From: Halichondria panicea
Lineage: Eukaryota; Porifera; Demospongiae; Suberitida; Halichondriidae
Direction of reading: 5' to 3'
Assembly: GCF_963675165.1 (NCBI RefSeq)
Contig: NC_087389.1
Coordinates: 3,966,830 to 4,030,829, forward strand
Length of the DNA: 64,000 nt
Shown here: positions 34,508-45,149 of the stretch, in pieces
Layout of the letters: every line of letters begins with the position of its first letter
How positions within the stretch are numbered: the stretch's first letter is position 1
Program-made: the position numbers and the translations under genes
The notes under the pieces: model-generated
Database searches by the model: none
The model's input: the letters and a program-made list of their open reading frames with translations, nothing else
Told to the model about the DNA's origin: nothing

Positions 34508-35085
34508 ATTCTGCTTCAACTGTCAGAAGCGAGTCATACACAGCAACAGGGTAATCGGTTGAGTCCAGACACGGCTCATTGCAGTTCCTCTTGTCAGGGT
34601 ACATGTCTTACCGTGCTTCTCAGTTACAATGGTCATTAGTTGGTGTATTTTTTCCACTCCGTGCTTGTCTCGGACGCACTAGATTTATGTCAGTGAGGAA
34701 AACATAATTATGGGATGCTCTTTGCGCAGCTGCATTTGTATATATAGATCTATAGGAACGGTTCATCATGCACATTCCAGTAACTGCATGCTGTCCTTTT
34801 AAAGTGTCAGCCCAGGCGCAGCTCGTTGCAGTTTGTATTCCCAAAATGTGTGGGGTGGTACTGTTTCAGTGCTGCATTGATAAACTTAAATGGTCCATTA
34901 ATTTATGACATGTCGACCACTTTACTGCCATACTTACTGTAGTGGACTGTGAATAGTTTATAAAACGTGTCTCCAGCGAGTCTGGACTTGTAATAACCCC
35001 ATGCTTGCATGGTAAGACTCAGTGCAGCAGAATGTGTGGGGTGCTGTTTATTGTATGACTCATTGCAGCAGAATGTGTGGGGTGG
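34260..35085. other. Intergenic region with CT microsatellite
   Basis: Upstream of the receptor kinase. A C run followed by (CT)n lies at 34455-34504. The motif CAGAATGTGTGGGGTG recurs at about 35028 and 35065 and in variant form near 34840. No gene is recognised. Confidence 0.45.
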
Positions 35086-35086
35086 G

Positions 35087-35708
35087 TTGTTGTGGTTTGT
35101 TGGGCTCCTCCCACGAGCCTTTGATGTGGACGAGCCTTTTCCTCTGCTGTACTGTACCTATGTACCCTAACCCCCCCCCCCCCCAGTAGTTAATGATATT
35201 CATAGCACCACACGCGTGTGGTACGCCCACGTAATGACATTCATGGTTGTTGTGGTTTGTTGGGCTCCTCCCACGAGCCTTTGATGTGGACGAGCCTTTT
35301 CCTCTGCTGTACTGTACCTATGTGCCCTAAACCCCCCCCCAGTAGTTAATGATATTCATAGCACCACACGCGTGTGGTACGCCCACATAATGACATTCAT
35401 GGTTGTTGTGGTTTGTTGGGCTCCTCCCACGAGCCTTTGATGTGGACGAGCCTTTTCCTCTGCTGTACTGTACCTATGTGCCCTAACCCCCCCCCCAGTA
35501 GTTAATGATTTCATAGCACCACACGCGTGTGGTACGCCCACATAATGACATTCATGGTTGTTGTGGTTTGTTGGGCTCCTCCCACGAGCCTTTGATGTGG
35601 ACGAGCCTTTTCCTCTGCTGTACTGTACCTATGTGCCCTAAACCCCCCAGTAGTTAATGATATTCATAGCACCACACGTGTGCGGTACGCCCACGTAATG
35701 ACATTCAT
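35087..35708. repeat. Tandem repeat, 4 x about 157 bp
   Basis: Four copies start with TTGTTGTGGTTTGTTGGGCT near 35087, 35247, 35402 and 35556. They differ mainly in the length of a C run (6 to 14) and single bases. Each contains ACCACACGCGTGTGGT, a near-perfect palindrome, and AGTTAATGATATTCAT. The array ends about 45 bp before the piggyBac open frame, whose own first codons overlap a further TAATGATATTCAT. It is probably subterminal sequence of the transposon. Confidence 0.85.
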
Positions 35709-35753
35709 AGCCTGTCCCCCACCTGCACTGGCGAGCACTCTTGTGGTACTCTA

Positions 35754-37349
35754 ATGATATTCATACTTTGTTTCCGTGCAGATGCTGCAGTGGAGGATGA
35801 TGATGAAATGGTCGATGGCATGGCTCCGACTCCCAAACGGAGGAAGCTGGCGAGGGACAATGGACTCCAAAAAGCTAAATCCACAGGAAGATACCCCGTC
35901 TTTGGCGGTGTGGTCGGTCCTGTCGATCAACTTGATCCGTCTGTAACTCCATGCCTAGATTTTGTTAAGTTACTTTGGCCTGATAGTTTGTGTGAGTACA
36001 TAGCCAAACAGACCAACCTGTACGCTAGGCAGTGTGGTGCTAAGGGTTGGTCAGCTACAAACAGTGCCGAATTGTGGGTGTTTTTGGGGATTGTACTAGA
36101 GATGGGCATTCATAGGCTCCCTGAAATTACGGACTACTGGTCCAAGGATCCCCTTTTAGGTGTACAATCTGTGAGCAATGTAATGTCGCTCAAAAGGTTC
36201 CAAAGTTTATGGCGGTATCTGCACTGTGAGGACAATACGTCCATCACTGATGCACGTAAGGTAACTAGCAAGCTAAAAACTGTTTTAGAGACTCTTAAAG
36301 CCAACTACTTCATGAGGTATAATCCCAGTCAGGAGCTTTCCGTTGATGAGATGATGATACAGTACAAGGGTCGTAAAAGCGGGAAAATTCATATGCCCAA
36401 GAAGCCTGTTAAACTGGCATTCAAGGTATGGTGCTGCTCATGTTCATGCTGTGGGTATCTCTGTGTGTTTGATGTATACAGTGGTAAGCTCACCGATTCC
36501 TCTGGGAAAAAGATAGCTGTGAAAGGGCTTGTGAAAAATGTAGTCCATCGTTTACTCACTCCTTTTTATGGTCATCAGCATGTTGTGTACATGGACAACT
36601 TTTACACGTCCGGTCCATTGATAGAAGAGTTGGCTAAGCAAAATGTGTTTACTGTCGGCACAATTTTGAAGAATGCTGCTGGTTTCCCAGCAAGTCTTAA
36701 GGATGTGGTACTCGACAAAGGTGACTATACGTCCATGACTGTTGGTGATATTTCTTACTCTATGTTTAACGACCGTAGAGTTGTGTCCTTTGCAACAAAT
36801 GTGTTCCCTGACCATATGCCCCACACTGTAATGCGAATGCACAAAGACGGTACCCTACGCTCTCAGAGTGCCCCCCCCTGTCTCCCTGCATATAACATGT
36901 ACATGGGAGGAGTTGACAATACAGGGCGTATGAGGAAAACCTATGGGTACGATAGAAAGTGTCGGCGGTATTGGTTCAGGATTTTCTTTCAATTCCTTGA
37001 CGTTAGTGTGAATAATGCATACATTCTATACAGGCACAACTGTGTCAGGGTGGGTTCAAAGGCCATGCCTTTGAAAGGGTTTCGATTGGAACTAATTCAT
37101 AGTCTATTGGGTGTGCCACGTACTCGTAGCAGTGCCTCAGGTCTGGCCAGTCTAAATATCGTTTTCCCCCCATCACAGGGCGCACGTGTGAGTGCAAATA
37201 GTGTCGGAGTGTCTCGTGGGCGCTGTCAAGTGTGTGTTCGGGAGAAGATCCCTAGCAGAGAGCAGCAACACACTGCAATGGCATGTCCCCACTGTCGCAT
37301 AAGAATATGCAAAGGACACTCTGTTATCGGACACACATGTGCTAGCTAA
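35754..37349 (+). CDS. piggyBac-type DDE transposase
   Basis: An intact 531-codon frame. piggyBac transposases cut and paste DNA at TTAA sites. Seen: an acidic N-terminus followed by a basic patch (PKRRK), then the DDE_Tnp_1_7 core with the family signatures WVFLGIVLEMGI, SVDEMMIQYKGR, VVYMDNFYTSG and NMYMGGVDNTGRM. These give catalytic aspartates 198, 281 and 388, spaced as in the family. The C-terminus (about 490-531) is a Cys/His-rich finger (CQVC, CPHC, CKGH, HTC) as in most piggyBac proteins. The first codons (MIFILCFR) overlap the tandem-repeat motif and precede a strong acceptor (TTTCCGTGCAG at 35770-35780), so the real protein may begin in an upstream exon. No frame damage is seen, so the element may be recent or domesticated. 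I could not find clean terminal inverted repeats. Confidence 0.93.
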   Translation: MIFILCFRADAAVEDDDEMVDGMAPTPKRRKLARDNGLQKAKSTGRYPVFGGVVGPVDQLDPSVTPCLDFVKLLWPDSLCEYIAKQTNLYARQCGAKGWSATNSAELWVFLGIVLEMGIHRLPEITDYWSKDPLLGVQSVSNVMSLKRFQSLWRYLHCEDNTSITDARKVTSKLKTVLETLKANYFMRYNPSQELSVDEMMIQYKGRKSGKIHMPKKPVKLAFKVWCCSCSCCGYLCVFDVYSGKLTDSSGKKIAVKGLVKNVVHRLLTPFYGHQHVVYMDNFYTSGPLIEELAKQNVFTVGTILKNAAGFPASLKDVVLDKGDYTSMTVGDISYSMFNDRRVVSFATNVFPDHMPHTVMRMHKDGTLRSQSAPPCLPAYNMYMGGVDNTGRMRKTYGYDRKCRRYWFRIFFQFLDVSVNNAYILYRHNCVRVGSKAMPLKGFRLELIHSLLGVPRTRSSASGLASLNIVFPPSQGARVSANSVGVSRGRCQVCVREKIPSREQQHTAMACPHCRIRICKGHSVIGHTCAS

Positions 37350-37439
37350 TGTGCTGTGTGACTGATTTTTCTTAGATGGTACTCTCCTGGTTTAAATTGG
37401 CCTTGGAGAGGGGAGGAAAGGGGTATTATTTCAATGATT

Positions 37440-37445
37440 AATAAA
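37440..37445 (+). terminator. Poly(A) signal AATAAA
   Basis: A canonical hexamer 90 bp after the piggyBac stop codon. Confidence 0.45.
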
Positions 37446-37552
37446 ATTGTGATAAAGAATTCAGTTGTATATGAGAGGCCCTAACCCACTCTGTTGTAAA
37501 TTCTGTTGTAATTATAAAGCAGCTTTGCTGCAGTATAGTAGCCTCTATACCA

Positions 37553-39742
37553 GGTCGGTATTATTAACGGGTTGTTATTTTAGCGAATTTAGCGAATTGA
37601 CATTTTTTCGCTAAATCAACCACTCGCTAACAACTCTGCGCTGGACAAATTTCGGGCATTGAGGCTGCGGTACACGCAGCTACTACACTCTTCCAACAAG
37701 ACGACACAGAGGCTATCCTGCTTGTGGACGCAAGCAATGCGTTCAACGCACTCAACCGCCTTGTGGCCCTGCACAACATCCGTCGTCTCTGTCCCCCACT
37801 GGCCACAGTTTTGATCAATACGTACAGGGTACCAACTGAACTATTTGTTGATGGTGACGTGCTCTACTCCTGTGAAGGCACCACTCAAGGGGACCCCCTA
37901 GCTATGCCCATGTACGCATTGGCTACAGTACCCATCATCAAGAGATTACATTCCCTCTCCGAAGACATTGATCAGGTGTGGTATGCGGATGACGCCGCTG
38001 CAGGGAAAATTGTCAGATTACAGGAATGGTGGACCAATCTTTCTACACTAGGTCCCAAGTTTGGATACTTTCCAAACCCCCAAAAAACATGGCTTGTCAC
38101 CAAAGAGAAGCACCTTTCCTCAGCTACAACCCTCTTTGCTAACACTGGAGTGCAAGTCACCTCGGAGGGCAGACCATACCTAGGGGCCGCACTTGGCACT
38201 GAAGAATTTGTCACCTCACACGTGCAAGACAAAGTTGGAATGTGGTCTAAGGTTCTGGATAAGCTAACTGTGGTCGCAGAAACACAACCACATGCTGCTC
38301 ATGCTGCTTTCACTCACGGTCTCTCCAACAAATGGTCATACCTCACACGTACCATCCAAGGCATTGGAAACCTCCTAGAACCGCTGGAATCAACAATCAG
38401 AATGAAACTTTTACCCACCCTGACGGGTCAACCACCCCCATCCGACGAAATGCGTGACCTCCTAGCCCTACCAGCGAGATTGGGCGGTATAGCAATAAGC
38501 AACCCCACTGCTGTGGCTGAGGCAGAATTCTCCGCTTCCACCAAAGTTGCTGGCCCCCTTAAGAACACCATCCTCCAACAAAGCTTCGAGTATGCCACAG
38601 AAGTAGCCGAGGCTCAAGTGAAAGCCAGGAATGAGGTCCGCCGATCAAATCGGGAACACTGTAAACATACAGCGGACACCCTGAAGCAATCCCTTTCTAC
38701 CACTCTAAAAAGATCTATGGACTTAGCACAAGAGAAAGGCGCTTCTAACTGGCTCACCTCCCTCCCCATCCAAGAATTTGGATTTGCCTTACATAAAGGA
38801 GCTTTTCGAGATGCCCTCTCACTTCGCTACAGTTGGCAACCATCAGGAGTCCCCTCATCTTGTGCATGCGGCAAACAATTCTCAGTCGATCACGCTCTGT
38901 CATACCCTAAGGGCGGTTTCACCATCACCAGGCACAATGAAATAAGGGATTTAACGGCCAACCTACTCACTGAAATTTGCAGTGACGTCTGTGTAGAGCC
39001 TGAACTACAACCTGTAAGTGGTGAAGAACTAATCGGGCTGTCAGCAAATGTCCAAGACGGTGCCAGATTAGACATTGCGTGTAATGGCTTCTGGGGTGGG
39101 CGCTTTGAACGTACATATCTAGATGTACGAGTGTTTAATCCCCATGCAAAATCAAACCAACACACCAACTGCTACAGGAAGCATGAACTTGAAAAGAAAA
39201 GACAATACGAACAACGCGTCAGAGATATCGAACACGCCTCATTCACTCCTTTGGTGATGTCAGCCACAGGTGGTATGGCCAACCAGGCCACTGTGTTCTA
39301 CAAAAGGCTTGCCTCAAACTTGGCAATCAAATCTAATGAAAGCTACAGTAGAACACTGTCCTGGCTAAGGAGCAGAATTACATTCTCTCTCCTACGCTCT
39401 GCCATTCAGTGCATCAGAGGATCCCGCTCCAGTCGTGGACAGCCAGCCAGGTCCCAGAATCACCCCTCAGCGGACCTGGCCAACTCGGAACTAAACTTCA
39501 ATGAATAAATACATGGTTTTAACTTTTACATGACTTTAGTTTTTGCATTACATTAACCCTGTCCTCATTTCACCTTATGAATCTTATAAAAAATAAAAAA
39601 ATAAAATAAAAAAAATAATACAACACGTCAGCATTACGTACAATTAGAGAGTAATATTGAACAAAACGCTAAAATTAGTACCCGCCAAATGCAGTATCTC
39701 AGCAAATCGCTAAAATTAGTACCCGCCAATATAATACCAACC
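37553..39742. mobile_element. Inverted-repeat element split by a retrotransposon
   Basis: The left end GGTCGGTATTAT...ATTTTAGCGA (37553-37590) and the right end (complement of 39700-39742, GGTTGGTATTAT...AATTTTAGCGA) are about 80% alike over 38 bases. The right side holds two copies of CGCTAAAATTAGTACCCGCC. Between them lies the truncated reverse-transcriptase sequence. Either a retrotransposon inserted into a MITE, or a terminal-repeat element captured it. Target duplications are not clear. Confidence 0.5.
37639..39508 (+). pseudogene. 5'-truncated reverse transcriptase with RLE-like C-terminus
   Basis: One uninterrupted frame of about 620 codons without a plausible ATG (the track start at 37724 is a GTG). 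It begins inside the RT domain just upstream of motif A (LLVDASNAFN), continues through TTQGDP and the catalytic YADD (37982-37993), then a thumb-like region. The C-terminal half has a CxCG...H zinc motif (SVDHALS), RHNEIRDL, and a possible PD-(D/E)xK-type nuclease core (ARLDIACNGFW, TYLDVRVFNP), which resembles restriction-like endonucleases of early-branching LINEs. The zinc motif's last Cys is Tyr here (Cys in the copy at 53.9 kb). An A-rich tail follows at 39585-39620. It is a dead, 5'-truncated retrotransposon with an otherwise well-kept frame. The clade is uncertain. Confidence 0.75.
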
Positions 39743-39749
39743 TTAACAT

Positions 39750-40320
39750 CTGTAACATTGTTTTCTGTAATGTCAACACATTGTTGTGTGTAAGTGTATT
39801 GTTGTCTGTGTTTAAGTTGAACTGAGCATGCGCAGTAGGAACACTTACTAACGCCTACATAGTTTTATTGTTTGTGATAGGGAATTCAGGGGTGGGGCAT
39901 GTCTAGGGGTTTTCCCAGGTGAGCTCAACAAGTGCTTAGGCCTAATTAAGAGCATGAGGAATTTAATTAGGGTCTGTGACATCATAATTATGCCTCGAGG
40001 CGAAGCCGCACGAGGGATACGGTAAAGCTGACTGTGTGTGTGTCTGTCTGTGCTTAGATCATTACTGCAATCTGATTGGTTAGAGGAAATGTTCTATCCA
40101 ATTTAGAAAATCATGTACTTCAATAGAAAATCATGTACTTCACTTAGAAAATCATGTAGCAAAGATTAGATAAGAACATTCAAATCTGATTGGCTAAATA
40201 CTCATGGTTGCTATGATCTAAAATGCTTAGACACTGTTTAGGAAGTTTCCACATGATTTAGAATATAATTTTGTCAATAATTTTCATCATCAACAAAATA
40301 AGTATAGACGTTCAAAATTT
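39750..40320. repeat. Dispersed repeats, no gene
   Basis: 39780-39960 (GAGCATGCGCAGTAGGAACAC and GGGGTGGGGCATGTCTAGG) recurs at 63650-63790 and, in part, at 55380-55450 just upstream of the TIR-ROCO gene. 39990-40035 is the complement of the R1 tail. TAGAAAATCATGTACTTCA repeats about three times at 40105-40160. Confidence 0.55.
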
Positions 40321-41369
40321 ATACATCAATGCAAAGTAAGAAGTGTTCTTTCATTTTCGCATGAGCAACAAAACCATTTTTCCCCCTTGTATGAACCATC
40401 AGGATTAACACCTTCACAGTGCATGTGGTAGTATACCCTGCAATTGCTGCAGACAATCATTGGTTGATTGGGATCGTTAATCATTCTGCATTTACAATAG
40501 ATCTCCTCACCAGTAGACTGCTTTCTTCGTATTCGATTACCAAATGTGATCCGCCTCCTTTTAGTGGTAGGAAAACGCTCTAACTTCCCATTCTCCAAGC
40601 AAGATAGCAAATGCTGACGCAAAATGTCAGTGTCTCACTGGTAAAAAACAGGGTCAAAGCCATGAGCAAGCTCAGTCGCTGATGCAATTGCATGAAGGCC
40701 ACAGTCTGAGCCATTTGTTTGACTCATGCAATTAGCCACATCAAATAACAGCACATCCGATTTGGGCTGCACCAACGAACATATAGCTTTCTTCGTTGAA
40801 AGTGATACTGATGGATAATGGCTGCTGTCATAAATCACTACAGCATCGTTGAACTCACTTTTGGTGGAAACATTGATGTTCAATACCGTTATCCAATGGC
40901 ACTCATCGGCATGGATGACCTGAATAAAAGGTTTACGAGGAGGAACTGGTGCAAAAATTCCTTCCTTCTTTGAGAATAGAGGTGTCATTAAACCACAAAT
41001 GGAGTTGCTGGTTTGTTTTTTCAGTAACTGCTGAGAAGCATCAACAATACTATCTGTCAACCACTCAACACTTGATTCGATGATTTATTTATCTCTCTTA
41101 TACAAGTTAAGACCACTTAGCCACTCATTTGGATCTTCTCTTACTGGTGAATCAGAAACTATAAGGTTACTTCAGACACATCGTATGATCCTTATTATCA
41201 GGCACCATTTCATCATTTTCTTCGAACAAAGGTGATTGAGAAAGTAGATGGCCGAGTAATGATTTGTCGTTGTTTTGTTGACGCTTTGCAGGTGGTGATT
41301 GAATGTTTGTTCTCGTGTTGACTCGTTTTGAATGTGGATTTTTCTTAGAGGTAGGGTGTTTGGAGGGTG

Positions 41370-41820
41370 GTTTGGTCTGTGAAAGAGTATTTGACTGTTT
41401 GGAGGGCGGTTTGATTTGTGGAGGAATATCTGAAGGTGGTTTGGATGATGCTAGAGGAATGTCTAGCTGTTTGGAGGGTGGTTTGGTTCGTGGAGGAGTA
41501 TCTGACTGTTTAGAGGATGGTTTGGATGCTGAATGAACAGTTGCTTGTTTAGAGGTCGCTGGAGGAATGTTTGACGGTTTGGAGGGTGGTTTGGTCGCTG
41601 GAGGAATGTTTGACTGTTTGGAGGGTGGTTTGGTCGCTGGAGAAATGTTTGACTGTTTGGAGAGTGGTTTGGATGCTGAAGGATGATCCGATCGCTTCGA
41701 GGATGGTTTGGATGCCGGAAGATGAGTTGACTGCTTGGAGAGTTTAGACACTGGAGGATTTGTTGACTGTTTGGAAGATTCTTTGGAAGCTGAAGAATTG
41801 TCTGACAGTTTGGAGTTAGG
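41370..41820 (-). repeat. Degenerate coding repeat, Pro/Lys/Ser-rich
   Basis: On the minus strand it encodes about a dozen imperfect units of 13-14 residues around KPPSKQSNIPPAT. It is within the decayed Ulp1 gene and probably a disordered linker. Confidence 0.6.
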
Positions 41821-42265
41821 TTTTGAAGGTAGTAGATCGCTTTCTTGTCCAGCATTAGATTCTAATGCTGGTGCATGACAATGATGGAGGGTTCCTTGCA
41901 ATGGGATGGACAGGTATACATCATAAAATCATAATTATTGTAAAGTGATTGACACATGGTTCCTCACTTGACCTTACCAGCAATAATCACAGCATGAAGA
42001 TACTCGATTAAGGCAGGAGAAGAACAACAACTTGCATTTGAGGAACTGACAAACTGAACATCATCCTCAAAAAAGCCAAAGGCAAAACCAGAATAGCCAA
42101 GTTGCTCGAGCTTCATCATCTAAACAGAGAGGAATCAACATTTTAAGAAGATGTGGATGTGCATGGGGGATCGAATTGTTGCCAACCCCTTATAATACAT
42201 GTAATAAGGAGGCAGAGAATTATGTTGAATGTGTGTGAGGAAGAGTGGTGCATGATTTGCCACAT

Positions 42266-42565
42266 CGGAACCTTTGTGCCTCACTTCTGTGGGAACATTG
42301 GAACCTTTGTGCTTCACTTCTGTGGAAACATCGGAACCTTTGTGCCTCACTTCTGTGGGAACATCGGAACCTTTGTGCCTCACTTCTGTGGGAACATTGG
42401 AACCTTTGTGCTTCACTTCTGTGGGAACATCGGAACCTTTGTGCCTCACTTCTGTGGAAACATCGGAATCTTTGTGCCTCACTTCTGTGGGAACATCGGA
42501 ACCTTTGTGCCTCACTTCTGTGGGAACATCGGAACCTTTGTGCCTCACTTCTGTGGGAATATTCT
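42266..42565 (-). repeat. 33-bp minisatellite, 9 copies
   Basis: Nine copies of a 33-bp unit that on the minus strand encode the 11-residue unit PTEVRHKGSDV (with KHKGSNV and STEV variants). The unit length keeps the frame open on several frames, which explains the long plus-strand frames here. It lies in or next to the second exon of the decayed Ulp1 gene. Confidence 0.85.
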
Positions 42566-43319
42566 TATTTGTACAGGCTCTTAGAGAATGGACTCTATAT
42601 AACACTGGTTCTTTGCTCACCTCCTTCTGTATCTTTTGGAAAGCTTTTACTCCTTCTCTGATAATTCCTTTACGTGTCATGGCAGATGGCTGGCTTGTGC
42701 TCGGTCTAAGTGCATCTCGCTCAGAGTCAGTCAACGTAGAGTATGCTTCTTTTGCAGCACTCATAAATCGATAATTCTTTTTTTTTATCCATCTCTGCAT
42801 AGGGTCAGGAATACAGTACAGCAGCATGCATGCATGCATGCATGATGCATGGTATACACAGATTCACTACTTTAACGTGGGTACTAACTGTACAGTATTA
42901 AGAGTGCTTGTTAATACTCTAGATAAATTAATCCACCTTCACTTGTGCAATGCTCAGTCCTGTCTTTTTGGAAGCACGGCTAATGAAGGCGGTGAAGCAT
43001 GCTGCTTCTCCTTTCATTCCATTCTTGTAAAAGGTATTTAGTGTAGTTGTCTGCTCCGTGGAAAATTTTCTGCTTCCAGTGCTAGTGCTGGATTTTGCAG
43101 TCTGCATCCCATCACCACTGCTAACAGGCTCACTCTCAGTATCACTGTCAGTAGGACTATCCATTGCAGGAGCTCAGAGCTGGCACTGCATGAATGGCAC
43201 AGGTGCATGTGACTATTTAACCCGAATGGAACCCTTTTTAAATCAGGGAACTTTGGCCCTGCATGTTTGGTGGAACGTTCCCTAAACTTCCCATACACTT
43301 GTGGGGAAAAGTTCATGAA

Positions 43320-45148
43320 CCGGTGTCATAAAATTTTGGGCCCCCCATGTTTAGGCCCCCCGGGCCTAGAATTTTAAAATTTTGGGCCCCCTGGGCCTAG
43401 AATGTTAACAGTTTAGGCCCCCCAGGGGGTCAAAACTGTTAACATTCTAGGCCCCCCTCTTCTGCTATCCTTTTCTGCACGATAGAACGAAGTCAAAGAG
43501 ATATAATAATATGGTAAGGTTAGCTCTATTAGTTGACAAAGCATCAAAGAGACTGCATGCATGCAAAGACTCTGTATCAAAGTAGCAAAAATGTTTGCAT
43601 TATTATTCTATCATGGAATTCAAAGTGAAGGAAGATTTACCTTTCAAGTTACTCATGCTTTACCTATAAGAGTTAAATGCTTTGATGCAGCTCTGCAATG
43701 TTGGATCTGCCTGTAAGACAATCGATGTTGTTGTATAGCTATCGCCATATTTGCAACTTCGTGCTTACTTTCTCAGCCAAATTTCAGGACAAAAAAGTAT
43801 AAAACACACAATTTCAGTGCAAAGACAACAATTCATATCTTCCTCCATGTTTTCCTATACATAGAAGATGTAAATTGTTGTGGGGATGCTCCAATAGCAT
43901 CACTGGCTCAGCTCTCAAGTAATGTGGAATCACAGATAGAAGTCAAGAGAGAAACTGTTGTATCATGGTGGAATCACAAATAGCAGTTTCCTTTCGGAAC
44001 AAGGGTAATCTTGGACAGTCCTGACCAATTCGGGACAGTTGGCACCTATGTGCTTCGTGCTGCATGAGGTCATAGAATGACATGGTGCAGTGCATGTGAT
44101 GGCTGTGAGACCCAGTGGCGTGTACAATGGGGGGCTTTGGGGGCTTGAGCACCCCCCTGTCCTCCCAGACAACCATGAAACTAATCCTATCACTCAGTAG
44201 CTAGCTAGCTAACGGTGCAGCTCCAGAGGTACATGCAGCGATTACAAGTCATGACCACGCCCAATTGAGCATGCGCAACCAGCATTGCAATGTTGTTATT
44301 AGCCTCGATTCAAGGCCGATTTTTAATCCGCCTGGAATCGAGGCTATGTTGTTATGTAATGCATAATAGCTGATCAAGATCCTCTGCACTCTCCCAGTCA
44401 CCTCTTGCTCCACTGAGAGATACTGAGAAGCAGTGACTAACACTAGATTGACTGGACATCCCCATTGCAGTGATTGACCAGTTTGCTAGGATGTACCCCA
44501 GAAGAATAGTGCATGGAGATCCTACAAGATGACTGACTCATAATTATGTCTTATTATCACGCTATGCATGTATTAGATCCCGTTTGAGTGTATTTAGCAG
44601 GGAACTATGAGCTATAGTACCGGTACTATAGATTGCTCTAGGCTACAAACTACAACATTACATTGTATTGTCATTTACAACATAGTAGCTAGATGCTTTG
44701 TCTAGTAACATGACTAGAATGGAAGAGAGAAGCTCTAGAGTATTTTTGGCTTTGTTTGAGAGTAGTAAAAGTCGCTCGTTTCCAGTGTGCTGTACTTTTT
44801 TGATGCAAGGGTGCATGGGGAGGAGCTAAAAGACACGCCGAAATAAATGCGGGGGCGTAAAATCTCTTGTGCACCCTCCTGCTTCAATCTCTAGAAACGC
44901 CCCTGAGACCAGTGGTATATACTACTGTACATGCATGAAATGTGTGTGTGTGAGGAGAGCTGCATTCAGTAACTGGCACTGCATAGACTGTGAAGACCAT
45001 AGAAGACTGTATTGGTGTATTTTGAGAATGTACCGCTGTTGTGTTGTTAATGGGGGGCCTAAAATTTTAAGAGGGGGCCTAAAATGTTAAAATTCTAGAC
45101 CCGCGGGGGGCCCATTCTCATGGGGGGCCTAAAATTTTATGACACCGG
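43320..45148. mobile_element. 1.8-kb element with CCGGTGTCATAAAATTTT ends
   Basis: The left end CCGGTGTCATAAAATTTT followed by GGGCCCCCCATG, and its complement at the right end, define about 1829 bp. GGCCCCCC motifs are reiterated inside both ends, with a nested palindrome (AACAGTTTAGGCCCCCC/complement) at 43405-43446. The inner region has no recognisable gene. No target duplication could be assigned, so two separate insertions in opposite orientation are also possible. Confidence 0.5.
44300..44346. mobile_element. 47-bp mini-MITE with perfect 9-bp target duplication
   Basis: TAGCCTCGATTC...GAATCGAGGCTA hairpin of only 47 bp, flanked by TGTTGTTAT at 44291-44299 and 44347-44355. It is the minimal member of the family at 17492-17588 and sits inside the 43320-45148 element. 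Confidence 0.85.
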
Positions 45149-45149
45149 G

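Larger units (their letters stand above)
40326..43164 (-). pseudogene. Decayed homeodomain-like / Ulp1 protease / PHD gene
   Basis: Reconstructed minus-strand exons: 43164-42937, 42794-42621 (or longer, running through an in-frame minisatellite), 42119-41978, 41894 to about 41170, and 41140-40340. Seen in order: a Ser/Thr-rich start; a homeodomain-like helix-turn-helix (FSTEQTTTLNTFY ... GLSIAQVK joined to RWIKKKNYRF); a Pro/Lys/Ser repeat region (about 41370-41820); a C48 cysteine protease domain with HW, VVIYDS and Q-x5-C (QTNGSDCG), the Ulp1/SENP catalytic set; and a C4HC3 PHD finger (CKC, CSNC, HMHC, CCSC). Stops TAA near 41082 and TGA at 40635-40637 interrupt the protease-PHD frame, and a frameshift precedes the protease. 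Ulp1-like proteases of this kind are common in eukaryotic DNA transposons, so a transposon origin is likely but unproven. Confidence 0.7.

Noticed and set aside
37627-39168. Minus-strand frames under the reverse transcriptase
   Set aside because: They are antisense shadows; the plus strand has the RT motifs.
42153-42774. Three long plus-strand frames (138-166 codons)
   Set aside because: They arise from the 33-bp minisatellite, whose unit length keeps several frames open. The minus strand fits the neighbouring homeodomain/Ulp1 exons.
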